64,000 nucleotides of DNA from Carposina sasakii (GCA_014607495.2 CP053159.1:8749501-8813500); one strand, 5' to 3'; positions 1-11,296 are shown, counted from the stretch's first letter. Numbers and translations are program-made. The notes: a model not told the origin generated them from the letters alone.

Positions 1-1233
1 TAATCAATTTGTTCAAATTGAAAATCCTATTGGTACAGTAGTCTCTTCCTCTATTGCCTCTACCAACCGAGGTGTACCCCGGGGATCAATTCTGGGACCC
101 TTGCTTTTCATCCTCTATACCGCTGACATCACGAACTCCATAAAAAATTGTAAATTTCACCTTTATGCGGATGACTTGCAATTATATCTATCTTGTAAAC
201 CTTACTGAATTAGACGGTGCCATAGCAATGATAAATGAGGACTTGGCTAGGATTGATGAATGGTCAAATAGTAACAGTCTGGTGTTCAATCCTAGTAAGA
301 CGAAATTCATGATCTTAGGTTCAAAATAACAAATCTTAAAAGTATCTTCAAAGAACCCGTGTCTGATGGTAAAGGGTCAAACAATTTGTTCTTCACCCGT
401 AGCTCGTAATCTAGGTCTCATTATGGACTCTGAACTTAGGTTTGAAGCACACATACTGGAACTGGTTCGCAACTGTTTTTATCGTTTGAAAGTTTTATAT
501 ACCGTTCGTAGTTATTTATCAGTTGATCTTTGCATTCGGCTTGTGGACTCGCTAATATTGTCAAAGTTTAATTATGAGGATGCTGTGTATGGGCCAATGC
601 TTCTAGCGAAGACAAAAAATCTTTTAATCTTTTAATATACCACCTAGGAGTCATGTTTCGCCTTACCTGAATAACGCCAAAGTTTTGAACATGTCCTCAA
701 GGAGATCTTTTCACTACGCATCCCTATTATTTGGCATAATTAATAACCGTTCACCATCATATTTATACAGTAAACTTTCCTGGTCTTCATCTATTCGTCT
801 TGCTCGCCTCGCTATTCCTCCACACAGTACAACAGCTTTTAAGGGTAGTTTTAAATATATTGCATCAAAAATATGGAATTATATACCTCCCCCAATGCGT
901 TACCTTCCCAATATAAATATTTTTAAGAAACATTTTAAGGGATTAATTTTTGACTTGCAACTCTCTGGTTTAACGTTCTCTGGCTCGTAATATCTACTTA
1001 CTCTCTTTCACACACTCAATTCGATTATATTTGTTTTATTATTTTATAATGTAGGTAATCTGGAACACCAATATACGGGTCCAGCTGAAAACCAGCGCTG
1101 CAGGCCATCTGTTTTGGTCTGCAGCTGTATGCTGAGCTGGGTCCATTTCAGCATAATTATGTTTTTCTGTTTGGCTGTATTGTAAAACATTTTTGAATGC
1201 TGAATAAACAATTTCTTTCTTTCTTTCTTTCTC
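1..1233 (+). mobile_element. LINE (Jockey/CR1-like group), 3' half, decayed
   Basis: A non-LTR retrotransposon runs in from the left edge of the window. It holds reverse transcriptase motifs, a LINE C-terminal region, and a 3' UTR of about 240 bp. It ends in an AATAAA-like stretch followed by a CTTT microsatellite tail (about 1212-1232), as expected for target-primed insertion. Frame changes near 201 and 640 and a stop at 327 show that it is dead. The clade is uncertain; the motif style suits the Jockey/CR1 side of the LINE tree. Confidence 0.85.
2..990 (+). pseudogene. LINE reverse transcriptase C-terminal fragment
   Basis: Three reading-frame segments make up one broken polymerase. Segment 1 (2-208) carries the RT motif [16 protein letters not shown] and the catalytic YADD box at about 164-175. 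Segment 2 (201-635) is in another frame and has an internal stop at 327-329; it includes the NPSKTKFMILG region and the downstream thumb-like part. Segment 3 (about 634-990) is in a third frame and holds the usual C-terminal region with SPSYL and an IWNYIP motif. In the live family these form one ORF that copies element RNA into DNA at the nicked target. Two frameshifts and one stop rule out function here. Confidence 0.85.
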
Positions 1234-1999
1234 CACATAATAATTTTAGAAAAATAATACATATAAAAGAATATAGGTAACAAAATTAGGTGATGGCAGA
1301 GCTCTCAGAAATATAAAACTCCAGAACGTAAGCCAACCACCACGGAGAAACTTTAACCCCTACGCCGGATTCCGAGAGCGTTAAAATAATTTTAATTATT
1401 ATAAATTTTCTTATTTTGCCGAGTTGTAGGTAAACCAGTTAACCACTCATATAAACGAAAAGTTTTCGTGGTCTCAATATGTACAATACGATTCTCTTTC
1501 TATTTCTAAACCAACGGAGTAGGGTCGACCGCATGAAATAAACTTATATTATTCGCACTTTAATAATGGATAAATATAGGTTTAATGATTACTTTACTAT
1601 AAATTACTTAAAGCGATATCTAGTAGAAACAAGGGGAGAGAGAAGAGAGTTTTGCTTCCAGTTGATGGATGTGATGAAGACTCGAGCTGCCGAACGCCTG
1701 TCAAATGTAATCATAGAGAAAAGCGCTAATTCATGATAGCAATGAAGGTGTCAATCCAAAATCGTTGGTTACTACTTGGTTATAGCATTTGGAAATACAG
1801 TGCGGCAAGTAATCTGTTGATCAAATGTTTAGGTATATGGGATATGGACAATATAACCTACCCAGTCGGGTGTAAGTAAAGTAATCTTCTTTCAGATCTA
1901 AATCAAGTAGAGACATTGGTCAGTGCTATTACACTTTTGGCGATATTGCAACGTACGGTTATAAAAGTCTTTATTATTTTCTCATGTTACTATAAATAA
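1234..1999. other. Unassigned AT-rich DNA
   Basis: No coding region, RNA gene or repeat shared with the rest of the window was recognised here. Confidence 0.5.
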
Positions 2000-2100
2000 T
2001 ACACTAACTACTAACTAGTGAAATGTGAATGTGTAGGTAAGAATTTGCCCACTTCTGCCTAACCTCACTGAGAATGACGGACGTGATCACACAAACATTG
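2000..2100 (+). repeat. Retroposon-tail-like fragment (family O)
   Basis: The stretch has the pattern cacttctgcctaa followed by a CGTGATCAC-like end. It resembles pieces at 7108-7215 and 29805-29940 that end in GGCGTGACTAT and a TATGT tail. Divergence is high, so this is a tentative family assignment. Confidence 0.35.
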
Positions 2101-2107
2101 ATCCGTT

Positions 2108-2160
2108 ACAATTTTATTATATGTATAGATCTTCTATATCTATACATATAATAAAATTGT
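2108..2160. repeat. Inverted pair of Helitron-like 5' ends
   Basis: A 23-bp arm at 2108-2130 and its exact reverse complement at 2138-2160 flank a 7-bp spacer. Each arm matches the 5' end seen on the minus strand at 8695-8715, whose element reads TCTATACATATAATAAAA outward. Two element 5' ends therefore lie head to head. Confidence 0.75.
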
Positions 2161-2413
2161 TAATCTCAGAAACGACCGATTTGACGGACGAGTCGCCGGA
2201 GTTTCGTTCAGGAAGGTATAAGTTGTGATGCAGGAATCCGATTTATTAACTACTTTAACTGGTAGTAACTATATTTATTTGTGTCTACTTTTTATCCCTC
2301 AAAAAAAGTGTTGCCCAGGCGGTCACTTATCCCGAATATTTTTTGATAATCGACATTCGGAAGATGACGTTTTTGTTCTGCAGTCCATGCGGACAGAGTC
2401 GCGGAAGGCATCG
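2138..2413 (+). mobile_element. Degenerate Helitron-like non-autonomous element
   Basis: It starts with the TCTATACATATAATAAAA 5' end. It ends with a diverged form of the family's 3' region: a TTTTTATCCC block, a second ATCCCGAATATTTTT block, then CTGCAGTCCATGCGGAC. The terminal CTAG is degraded. It has no coding capacity. Confidence 0.6.
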
Positions 2414-2880
2414 ATGAGGATTTATTCCAGAAATTTGCTACTGTCTCAATATTACATTGCTAGAAAGGTCATCCAATGAAGCCACAATACCAGTAGTGAA
2501 ATAAAGAAGATGGCATGATGAGTTGTATCAAATGTCCTCGCATGAACATCAGAAATATAAATATGATCCTATTGCTGCAGCAATGACTCGTGAGCCTTCT
2601 TCCTGTTCCGTACTAATTTGCATGTTGTAGACCTTAATTGCGTGGACAGAATAGTATGTAAAGCAATGTCTTTATAGTCATCGAGCGCTTGGAGGTGAGA
2701 ACCCTGCACCATTATTGGCTGCCATAAAGCAGTATTGTTTCCATTTTGAAATCAAGATATAGCTTTAAATTTCGGTATAAAACGATCCTGCCGTAACACT
2801 CTTGAAGCAAACTTTAGTGGCTTTCATCAATGGATCGTGAACACACCACGCCTACTGTTGCACAAAATTAATTCATAATT
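2414..2880. other. Unassigned DNA
   Basis: Slightly less AT-rich than its surroundings between 2640 and 2840, but no frame, repeat or RNA gene could be recognised. Confidence 0.45.
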
Positions 2881-2892
2881 AAATTACAAAAT

Positions 2893-2963
2893 CTATCGGC
2901 CCTTAGTGGTCTGCCTACCCCGTAAGGGATAAAGGAGTGATTATATGTTAATTATATGTATAT
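2893..2963 (+). mobile_element. 5'-truncated retroposon tail (family A) with 12-bp target duplication
   Basis: This is the 3' 71 bp of a dispersed retroposon found in longer form at 26538-26822. It shares CTATCGGCCCTT, CTGCCTACCCCGTAAGGGA and a GTGATTATATGT tail with that copy. It is bracketed by a perfect 12-bp direct repeat, aaattacaaaat, at 2881-2892 and 2964-2975. 5' truncation plus a target duplication is the signature of LINE-machinery insertion. Confidence 0.75.
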
Positions 2964-2981
2964 AAATTACAAAATACTACT

Positions 2982-3190
2982 TCCTACTAATATTTATTAT
3001 AAATACGAAAGTTTGTGAGGATGTATGTTTGTTGCTCTTTCACGCAAAAACTCCTGAATGGCTTTTGATGAAATTTCACAATAATAAAGCTTACATATCA
3101 GAATAGCACATAGGTAGGCTACTATTCATTATCCCGGGAAAATATATTTATCTGGATAATTTTGACGTTATGTTCTTCCGGCGTCACTAG
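2982..3190 (+). mobile_element. Helitron-like non-autonomous element, 209 bp
   Basis: Starts TCCTACTAATATTTATTATA and carries the internal CTCTTTCACGCAAAAACTCC and ATCCCGGGAAAATAT blocks of the family. It ends GGCGTCACTAG followed by T, matching the Helitron pattern of 5' TC and 3' CTRR. Its GC hairpin near the 3' end is largely lost. Confidence 0.7.
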
Positions 3191-3327
3191 TCATTTATAT
3201 AATGCATAACGTGCATACTTACGTTAAATAATTAATTAACATGGAATTATCGACGAAATGAACAATGGCCTCGCTCATACGCCAGTTTACTTTGAATACG
3301 TTTCTGATGGTTATTATAATTAGCGTT

Positions 3328-3575
3328 GATTGGTTTTTAACCGGCTTAAAAAAAAAGAGGAGGAGGTTCTCAATTCATCTGTATGTACATTTTTTTTTAT
3401 TTATTTTATGTATGTTCACCGATATTTCCGTCAATTATAAACGGATTTCAAAAATTTTTTTTTGGTTAGATAGAGTTCACTTCTGAGGTGGTCCCATTTT
3501 CACCAGGTCAGGATCTGATGATGGGATCCAGGAGAAATCTAGGGCAACCACCGAAAATTGTATGCTCGTATGGTG
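3328..3575 (+). repeat. Dispersed repeat family L fragment
   Basis: Matches the left part of the 39497-40297 element: an AACCGGCTT-like start, GAGGTTCTCAATTC, a T-rich tract, then GGTCCCAT and TCAGGATCTGATGATGGGAT. No right end was found here. Confidence 0.65.
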
Positions 3576-3589
3576 CTTTTGTTACGTAA

Positions 3590-4090
3590 TCATGTCTTCA
3601 AATTCAAATTCAAAATCATTTATTCGACATGAAAGCATTAACACTTGTTTATCGATTGTCTAATTATATGTTACTTTCTATGTTCGCACCCCAAAAATGA
3701 AACCGCTACCAAACAAAAAAGGAGGTGAATTTAAACAACCCAAAAATAAATAAATCGCAAAGCTTTTGCTTTGGCAACGGTCACCACCCCAAGGTGCGAT
3801 TTGTTACGGTCTGTCAGGCATAAGTTAGCGATTCGGGGCCTAATAGCCACCAACGTGGAGAATAAGAGTTAAGGTCGCCTAAAGACGAAATCCAGAAGAG
3901 CTGCTACACAGTTCTCCTTTATGACAAAACCAACATTAGGTCTGACACACCGCATGATTCTACTATTACTGTTACACTATCTCAGTGTAGTGTCACTGCT
4001 TGGGAGAAGAAATAGCAAGAAAACTCCCAGCGACACAGTCAAAACTAAGTAACATATTAACAAAAGAATCTTACATTGGATAAGATATCA
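3590..4090 (-). mobile_element. Probable degenerate LINE 3' region
   Basis: Starts with a repeated AAATTCAAATTC tract running into AATCATTTATT, which on the minus strand reads as a LINE 3' tail. It is followed by non-coding sequence of moderate GC including CAACGGTCACCACC. It looks like LINE 3' UTR sequence of Lepidoptera, but no protein motif survives. Confidence 0.4.
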
Positions 4091-4187
4091 GATAGTAACA
4101 CTTAACTCATTTAGTGTGTATAAATTCAATTATCATAACATAATTAATTTAAATTCTTATAAATTACATACCCACTTACACAAAGTA

Positions 4188-4345
4188 AGTACAGGTCCAT
4201 GTCAAATATAACTGTATAAATAAAAATAAAAATGTGTACACAGAGTACAAGTCAATGTCAAATAAGTATCTACTAAACTAAACTATAAAATATAAAAAAA
4301 TATATATTTGTGTACAATAGTACAAGTCGACGGTAAAATGTGAAT
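4188..4345. repeat. Degenerate tandem repeat, about 56-75 bp units
   Basis: The unit start AGTACAAGTC (or AGTACAGGTC) occurs at 4188, 4244 and 4319. Each start is followed by a similar CAATGTCAAAT-like stretch, and the first two units contain an A/T-rich run and GTGTACA. Confidence 0.5.
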
Positions 4346-5309
4346 AGAAGAGCTATCGTGTCATTCAGAACTTAAATATATAATACCTATAGCTGGTAAT
4401 AACATTAGAATTAAGAAGTCACGCATGATACACTACAGCGCTTCTGGTCACATTCACCAACACATATTAACTATACCTACTAAGCTAAATATAAAAGTGT
4501 ATTCTTATATGAGTCTTAATACGCCCAGAGCTGTGTGTAGATCTAAAAGTGAGTATTTATTCAACTATCTGTGCTATTTGGGCAGTAGAACACATTTACA
4601 GTCTATTTGAGGAATTTTTTTGATAACTTTGCGAACTTCGCTGTGGCTCGTAAAATTGTCTAAGCCTACTTTAAAAAATTAATAACACGTACCTACCTGA
4701 TATTCCTCTAACTTTATGTTATAGTTAAGTATCCGCCATTAGCCTATTCGTATACACACGTATAAGCTTGAAATAGTTCACATGTAAACTTATATACAAG
4801 AGTATAATATCAATACACATAGTTAAAAGGGAACAGTATTGACATAGGTGTGGTCAACACTATGATAACAAACCACAGCTGTACGCTCACATGCCATATG
4901 CCCCATAGAAAGAAACCCTATAGCCTGCTGATGGCGGCAGGTGATATTACAATCCTCTTTTCAAGGGCTAAGATAAAAAGTTGCTAGTTTATATTTTAAA
5001 GGCCTTACATAAATAACTGTGTTATTACAAAAACGGCGTCTAAAGTTAGCCACTGTTTAAAATGATCAATGAATCTTTCAAATTAAAGCAATGTTTAAAT
5101 TCTTTTGTTATAACACGCCAAGGGTTTCCATTTTATAATTTTTGGTCGGAATCCTAAAATATTGTATAAAGTTAAATACTATTCGTATTTATTCATAAAC
5201 TTTAGACGGATTTTATTAGTAGGTAATTACCGAATATATAAATGAGATGGTTTTTTAACCATTAATTTTAATCCAATAATCTATCTTTTTTATTTCTTTT
5301 TTTTATAGA
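4346..5309. other. Unassigned AT-rich DNA
   Basis: Only short chance open frames. Near 5015-5070 a GTGTTATTACAAAA motif followed by CGTCTAAAGTTAG recurs in similar form at 11055-11080 and partly at 6940, hinting at an old repeat. Confidence 0.4.
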
Positions 5310-5578
5310 TAAGTAAATAAATATTGAATAATAAATAAATATTCACACACTTCACAACACATTGACCTAGTCCCACACTAAGATCCCTAAGGTCTTGTGT
5401 CGTGGGTACTAAGCAACGGTATATAAATACATAGATAAGTATAGAAACATCCATGACTCGGAAACAAACATCGATATTCATCATATCAATATTTGCACCT
5501 ACCGGAATTCGAACCCAGGACCTGTGGCGTCACAGGCAGAGCCGCTACCAACTACACCAATCGGCCGTCAAATGTAAC
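5310..5578 (-). mobile_element. tRNA-derived SINE (family G), near full length
   Basis: On the minus strand it opens with a tRNA-like head: GGCCGATTGGTGTAGTTGG (A-box-like) and then GGGTTCGAATTCCGGTAGG (B-box-like). The body contains AAACATCGATATT-type sequence, ACCGTTGCTTAGTACCCAC, and a tail rich in ATTTATT. Other copies lie at 14107, 15027, 31425, 34670 and 55691. RNA polymerase III would initiate at the head; mobility depends on a LINE in trans. Confidence 0.8.
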
Positions 5579-5581
5579 TAC

Positions 5582-5930
5582 TTCATCATTTTTTCATCAT
5601 TTACAGCCCTGAGAAGTCCACTGTTGGACATAGGCCTCCCCCAACAATCTCCACTCCAACCGGTCGGAAGCAGCCTGCATCCAACCGAAGCCTGCGACCT
5701 TGGCCAGGTCATCCGTCCACATCGCGGGTGGCCTTCCCACACTGCGCTTGCCGATACGTGGTATCCACTCTAGAACTTTCCGACTCCATCGGCCATCAGT
5801 TCTTCGAGCTATGTGCCCTGCCCTTTGCCACTTCAGCTTGCTGGACCGTTGAGCTATGTCGGTGATCTTTGTACGTCTGCGGATCTCCTCATTTCTGATT
5901 CGCTCACGCAGAGAGATCCCAAGCATACAA
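5582..5930 (-). mobile_element. RTE-type LINE 3' end
   Basis: A 5'-truncated LINE whose last coding residues and short tail remain. Downstream of the stop on the minus strand there are ATGATG units, typical of RTE-type tails. The same family was the landing site of the BEL element at 45923-50103, and this copy shows the uninterrupted sequence across that site. Confidence 0.8.
5597..5926 (-). pseudogene. RTE-type LINE polyprotein C-terminus
   Basis: An open frame of about 109 codons shows the conserved tail of an endonuclease/reverse-transcriptase polyprotein: LKWQRAGHIARRTDGRWS, then VGRPPAMWTDDLAKVAG, and ending LGEAYVQQWTSQGCK with a stop. The domains that cut and copy DNA are missing, because the copy is truncated at its 5' side about 330 bp from the stop. 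The frame is intact over the preserved part, so the insertion is fairly young. Confidence 0.8.
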
Positions 5931-6600
5931 CTACTTACAATCTGGAAAATAACGAATTTTCCTTTTCACAAATTACTAAAATCTGTGTCAAGGTGGCTTC
6001 AAATTAAGTAGTAAAATTCGTTTCTAAACGAGACTTATGGATAAATTTTAAAGGAAAGCGCCTTACGCCATTCTCTTAACAATTTCATAAAATTCATAAT
6101 TTGGATCAGCTACCGTCTATGTAATAAAATAATAAATACATCCCCAATAGGGCAAGTATTCACGAAGGTATTCAGGTCAAACCTTATTGGTTTGTCTTTC
6201 TTATTCCGTAAATAGTTACGAAACTATTGGTCCATTCAGGTTTGTCTATTATTCTGCATTTATCTACCTACATCCCATTTTTGTAAATACATTAAGAATT
6301 TGAGAAACAATTTTGTGCAAAGTTAAAATAAAAATAACCATGTTGAACCCTGCTCCCTTAAACTCTATCTCTTAAAACTTAGTGGCAGTAAAAATTAACT
6401 TCCGGACGCGTGGTCGCAGACGCATACATGCATACATCCTGCGAGCAGTAGGATAAGCACTAACTTCTTGCCGACAGTCACAAACCATTATATGTACAAT
6501 AGCTTTGGTTTCTAATAGCCTTAGATCCCACTGCGTATGTACGACGCTCATCTGTTTATTGAATAAAACCTTACTATTACAAACATTAACGATTAGGAGA
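5931..6600. other. Unassigned DNA
   Basis: No gene or repeat recognised; several chance frames on both strands only. Confidence 0.45.
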
Positions 6601-6601
6601 A

Positions 6602-6734
6602 TGGGCGTTTTTCCACTAGACGACACGGCCACGACACGACCACGGCAACGAAACGACCACGGCCGGCGACCATTATTAGATGACGAAATGTTGTGGTCGT
6701 GTCGTTGTCATGTCGTCTAATGGAAAAACGCCCT
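6602..6734. mobile_element. Foldback MITE (family K)
   Basis: Ends are inverted: GGGCGTTTTTCCACTAGACG at the left and its near complement, GTCTAATGGAAAAACGCCC, at the right. The interior is dominated by CGACACGACCACG-type sequence that also pairs. Related copies lie at 35345-35505 and 50821-51017. No coding capacity. Confidence 0.75.
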
Positions 6735-7107
6735 AAGTATACTGTGTTGGCAATCAAAAAATATAGCCGCTAGTATTTTATATTGAATTTTAATTATATT
6801 TTTGTAATATTGAGGCTTTATTCAATAAACATATGAGCGTCGAACATCTGCAGTGGGATCTCATACTACAAAGAAAGCGGAGCGTATGTTGCGTATGTAA
6901 CGCCTTTGTATGATGGCATCACTATCGTGGATAATAACCGTGTTATTACAAAAGAATTAACAGTGTTTAAGCTGAATTTGACAAATATTGAACACATTTT
7001 GGTATCGAATATCATTTATAAACAGTATCGAATTTTAGACGCGGGTTTGTAAAGATTGTTGTATGATGATATTGTTATGTTAGATTGTGGTATTTGTACT
7101 CGAAAAG
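6735..7107. other. Unassigned AT-rich DNA
   Basis: Nothing recognised apart from a GTGTTATTACAAAA motif shared with 5015 and 11055. Confidence 0.4.
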
Positions 7108-7215
7108 CGGCGGTAGGCTCACCCCTTAAAACGTTAACTGGTGAAAACTAAGTGTGTAAATTGCACACTTCTGCCTAAGCTCTTTGGGGAATAATGGGCG
7201 TGACTATATGTATGT
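7108..7215 (+). repeat. Retroposon-tail fragment (family O)
   Basis: Shares AGGCTCACCCCTTA, TGTGTAAATTGCACACTTC and a GGGCGTGACTATATGTATGT end with 29805-29940. The position-specific TATGTATGT end looks like a retroposon tail. Confidence 0.55.
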
Positions 7216-7889
7216 TTTGTATAACTTTATATGTACAATTGTCACGCTGTCAACCGAAATCTATTAATTTAATTTTGACAATGTGGCGATTACGTTACGA
7301 ACTGTCAAATTGTTACTTCTTGCCCTAAAAGTACAGCTATTGACCCCCGATTTCGCAACTTGCCACATAACAATATATCATCGGTTAAAAGTTAAATTTA
7401 ATAACTTTTACCTTCGAAGATATCGGCAGACAGATAACCGACAGAGAATCTGTATTTTGAAATTTATAGGTTCAGAATTAGGATAACACGTGTAGTCTGC
7501 TGCTGTAGCTGATTCTCAATTACGAAGTTTCTGTTATTTTCTTTCTAGATTCGATTAAAGGTAAAATAAAGAAAAACCCGACTGCGTAAAAATTTGACCC
7601 AGTGTCACTTAAGACGAATCTAATGACACCTCACAAGCTCAAATACGACAAGCCGTTTACAGCTGATTAGGCTCTAGCTAGAGCGTGCCAAAGAAATATA
7701 GAGCGCAATCGGGTAATAAAAATGCTACATTTACCCAACTATCAAATCGACCTTAATGAACGTTGTGTCATGCATCCCCGCTCAAACTGCACCGCGTCGA
7801 TATAATTTGCATTTTTTTATCTTGCACCCGCAAGATGCCCAAAATTACCTGAGTATACATAATAAGATTACAGTTCTGTTTTATTTCAT
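7216..7889. other. Unassigned DNA
   Basis: No coding or repeat signal recognised. Confidence 0.4.
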
Positions 7890-7925
7890 ACTAGAGGACG
7901 CCCGCGACCTCAACCGCGTGTAGAT
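7890..7925 (-). mobile_element. Helitron-like 3' end remnant
   Basis: Starts ACTAGAGGACGCCCGCGACC followed by CCGCGTG, the reverse complement of the family's 3' hairpin and CTAG end. The rest of the element is gone or unrecognisable. Confidence 0.5.
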
Positions 7926-8189
7926 CTTAATAGCTAAATCTTTCCCTAGTTTTTGCATGAAACAATAACAAACTTATCAACAACATCTTCAAATTCATGC
8001 ATATATAACATATTAATAAAATAGATAATAAATAGGACAATTACTTTTATCTGTTTATCAATAAAATTATTAACTTTAAAATTAAAACACATACCCATAT
8101 TAGCGATCAAAAATCCATTTTACACAGACAGCAACAAACATAATCCTTTCAAATGTCAAGTCACAACACAGCACATACAATGTCACACC

Positions 8190-8345
8190 GCACACATCGA
8201 ACTATCGCGGCTCGGGAAAGTTTCACGAAAGTTTTCCCGCGAGCTTCGGACCGTGTTAAGCGCCGTCCGTCTCGGGCCACTGTGCGGGCGAGAATGCGGC
8301 CCGCCGCCAGCCCGCCCATCGGCCCACCCTCCTGTTGCCTAAGCA
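8190..8345. other. GC/CpG-rich patch, possible exon or promoter
   Basis: About 150 bp of strikingly CpG-rich DNA in an AT-rich setting. Open frames cover it on both strands (about 68 codons plus, about 61 codons minus), but neither product resembles a family I know; this is expected by chance where GC is high. On the minus strand it is preceded by a TATGCTTAG/G sequence that could be a splice acceptor. It could equally be a fragment of a mobile element. Confidence 0.25.
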
Positions 8346-8422
8346 TATTCTACGTTTAATTGTACTATTTGATGCTAATATAGGAACTGAATATATTCAT
8401 TTTTCTTTTACATATATTTTAG

Positions 8423-8715
8423 TACCAGTGGACGCCCGCGACTCCGTCCGCGTGGACTACAGAAAAAACAAAATGTCGAAATTATCCGGGATAAAAACAT
8501 TTTCCCGGGATAAAAAGTAGCCTATACATATGTTAAGTGGGACCTGTCACAATATATTCCTGAAAACTGCATCAAAATCGGTTCAGCCGTTTCTGAGATT
8601 AGCGTATTCTTTTGGGTACTATTGCGTGGATAAAGGTCTCCTATAATATTTTTTCTCATATATCTTCCATGTACAGGCAGCGACCCGTTACATTTTTATT
8701 ATATGTATAGATAGA
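8423..8715 (-). mobile_element. Helitron-like non-autonomous element (long subfamily)
   Basis: On the minus strand it begins TCTATCTATACATATAATAA and ends with the GTCCACGCGGAC / GCGGGCGTCCAC hairpin, with ACTGGT in place of ACTAGT. Internally it has ATCCCGGGAAAATG and a block with TGGGACCTGTCACAATATA on the plus strand. It shares that block with 40927-41297, defining a subfamily distinct from the 205-bp copies. Confidence 0.75.
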
Positions 8716-9837
8716 TTTCATTATTTTAATATTTAAGATAAAATGTTCATTTTGACGTTATTGTTGAACTTAATACAAAATGTCAACGTATTGTCTATTT
8801 AAATTGTTCGAGGTTCATGTTTGTTTGAGCAAAGTAACAATTAAAAATCTACACTATCTAAGTAACCTTACTAAACCAATAGAAATTATTTTAGACCTTG
8901 TTAGACGCTGCCGTCCGTCAGTCTGATACTTGAAATACATAAACTAACATAGATATAACGATGATATAAATATTAAAAACACTCTGTATAAAGAACTATA
9001 ATATTCACCGCGTATTAATTACAACGTGGGGGGTTATTTGGGAAAAATATAGTAAGTATTATTCTATTCAAATCTATAATGTAATTTTTTTCACAAGTAG
9101 GTACGTCTTATGTTTGAAAAGGGATAACAGCAGTGTTCAGAAAAACCAGTAATGGTTTATGTAGGTATATACTGTTGGCACTAACTATTGTAAATTATGT
9201 GGAAATAAATAAATACATAAATAAAAAAGTCATACATAGATGAATAATTCAACAATTATTATTATAACCCCCCGTTGCCGATATCTTCATTTTAACTATT
9301 TATTTATTAGTAATTTTCAGATTACGTAGGTGATACCTATTTTACTACACTAAAAAAATTGCATCTTTCGATGCTTAATATCTATAAATTACTAATGCCA
9401 TTATTATTTCATTCTAATATGCTTATTAGGGTACTTATTATAAATTAAGTCGTGCCTTATTTTCCTACAAATATTTAGTCGATGTCGAAAATTTTGACTT
9501 AGTTCTTAACCTCATAGATAAGAGAATCTTTTAACAAGGGAATTGTGACTGGACATTCACATACGCATGTTTTATTTATTTCTTTATTTATTTATCTAAA
9601 GATTGTTTTTATACTATACTCACACATACACAGTCACATCTCACGAAGGAGATCATAGCGTTACGTTTAGCATAGAGGGGCCACTACCTGAGAGAACGCC
9701 CCTGAGTAACACAAGTTCCTTAGTCAACGGCTCTTACGTCATTCACGGCAGCAGATGCAGCTGATGAAGGTAGTTTAGTGAAGCCCTATTTATGTAAGCT
9801 CTTTTGAACGCTTCCCAAAATAGGATACATACACTAA
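8716..9837. other. Mostly unassigned AT-rich DNA
   Basis: A retroposon-like tail, AAATAAATAAATACATAAAT, lies at about 9205-9225. At 9630-9700 CGAAGGAGATCAT and GTTTAGCATAG resemble repeat family M (35864-36000). Nothing else is recognised. Confidence 0.35.
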
Positions 9838-10216
9838 AAAAGCGTATGATGGCCTTCAAGTTCAGTATAATAATGCGTTCACGATGCTGTTGAGGCTGCC
9901 GCGTTACTGTAGTGCCTCGGGCATGTTCGCTTAGGCTAGAATAGATGGGTTTGAGGCCTTGAGACTGAGGCGCCTAGCAGCAATGGTCAGAAGAGTGCAT
10001 GGCAGCACCAACAGCATTCTAAACATGATAGCAAATAGGGTGGACTGTTCTTATCTAAATAATATTGCGGAACATGTTTGGAAAAATTACCTAATGTTAT
10101 TCGAGTAAGAGCATGTCGAAAACAACGATTTTAAATTGTGTCTTACTAACATAGATTTTAGAAAATAGATCGTAATATACTTTCCGAAAATAAATTATTA
10201 TTATTATTATAAAATT
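9838..10216 (+). mobile_element. LINE 3' fragment related to the 19.9-22.6 kb element
   Basis: Translation gives LQVQYNNAFTMLLRLPRYC, a stop after SASGMFA, then RRLAAMVRRVHGSTNSIL. This lines up with the C-terminus at 22200-22400. It ends with an (ATT)n tail at about 10190-10208, as does the other copy. A 5'-truncated, stop-containing dead copy. Confidence 0.8.
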
Positions 10217-11296
10217 CTCGCAGAAGTGCAACCAAATCAAAAGGGTCAAAATTCAGACACTCAGCTCTCAGAAATACCTATACTCAGAATATCCAGAGTG
10301 ATACATGCATCCAGTAACATATTTCAGGTCACACGAGTTAACTGTCCAAACTTAGGTAGCCTGTCGAAAGTTACATATGTACAGTCGCAGACAAAATATG
10401 TTTACCACCTTGAGAATCACAAGTGCATGTACGCATTCAAGTAACAAGGCCAAAATTTTGATTGACTATATTTTTCTTCTTGTGACATTAAATCAGTCGG
10501 TCAAGTTATATAGATCATGGTTTGATATACTAATAGAAAACCATTTTTTAAAAAAGCTTACCCAATAACCAGTGAAAAACTATTACGTCTAACGATATTT
10601 AAACAATAATTTTTGAGAAATGTCATTACATCAAATGAAAAAATGAGTTTCATATGTACTTAATCAAAAAGTGATAAAAATAAAATTTTGTTTTATATTG
10701 AATTATGAAAAGGTAAGAATAAGAATCTTGACATTACATTTTAGACTTTAGTTGAATAATAGTGTGATGTAGAATTTGAAACTGGTTAATATTATGCGAC
10801 TGCGACCGTACTTGTCCATTTGTAGCCGACAGCTCATTATTAATTTAGCTTTTAAAATCGTACTTTTGACTTTATTCCACGAAAATCGACAACGGACTCT
10901 TCTATTCTGATTCTACCATTTAATATTTTATCAAATTTGATAAATTTTATCAAATGAAAGAAAATTGATATGTGGCATCACAATTCGTTCATGACTCATG
11001 GTCAATAACAGTTAATTGACATGTTCTTTCAATAGCTTATGTAGGCGACTTTCGGTGCTATTACAAAAGAGCGCCTAAAGTTAGACTCGTTTTAAATATG
11101 ACATTTGACAGCAAAATGTATGGCATATCTGCCAAATTTAGGTCATGTTTTTTAGTTTATCCGAAGGAAAGGCAAGGGGAACTAAGCCCATACAGCCATT
11201 GTCTTTAGTAAATGATTTCTGAATTTATGAGGGATGATATAAGAGATCGTATTCCGGCTAAAGTTTTACTCAGCTTTAGGGCATATTTAGCTTAAA
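10217..11296. other. Unassigned AT-rich DNA
   Basis: No gene recognised. Two overlapping chance frames lie at 10226-10568, and a possible old repeat at 11055-11140. Confidence 0.4.

Noticed and set aside
5453..5773. 106-codon plus-strand frame
   Set aside because: It spans a SINE and the antisense of an RTE LINE tail; a chance product of two repeats.
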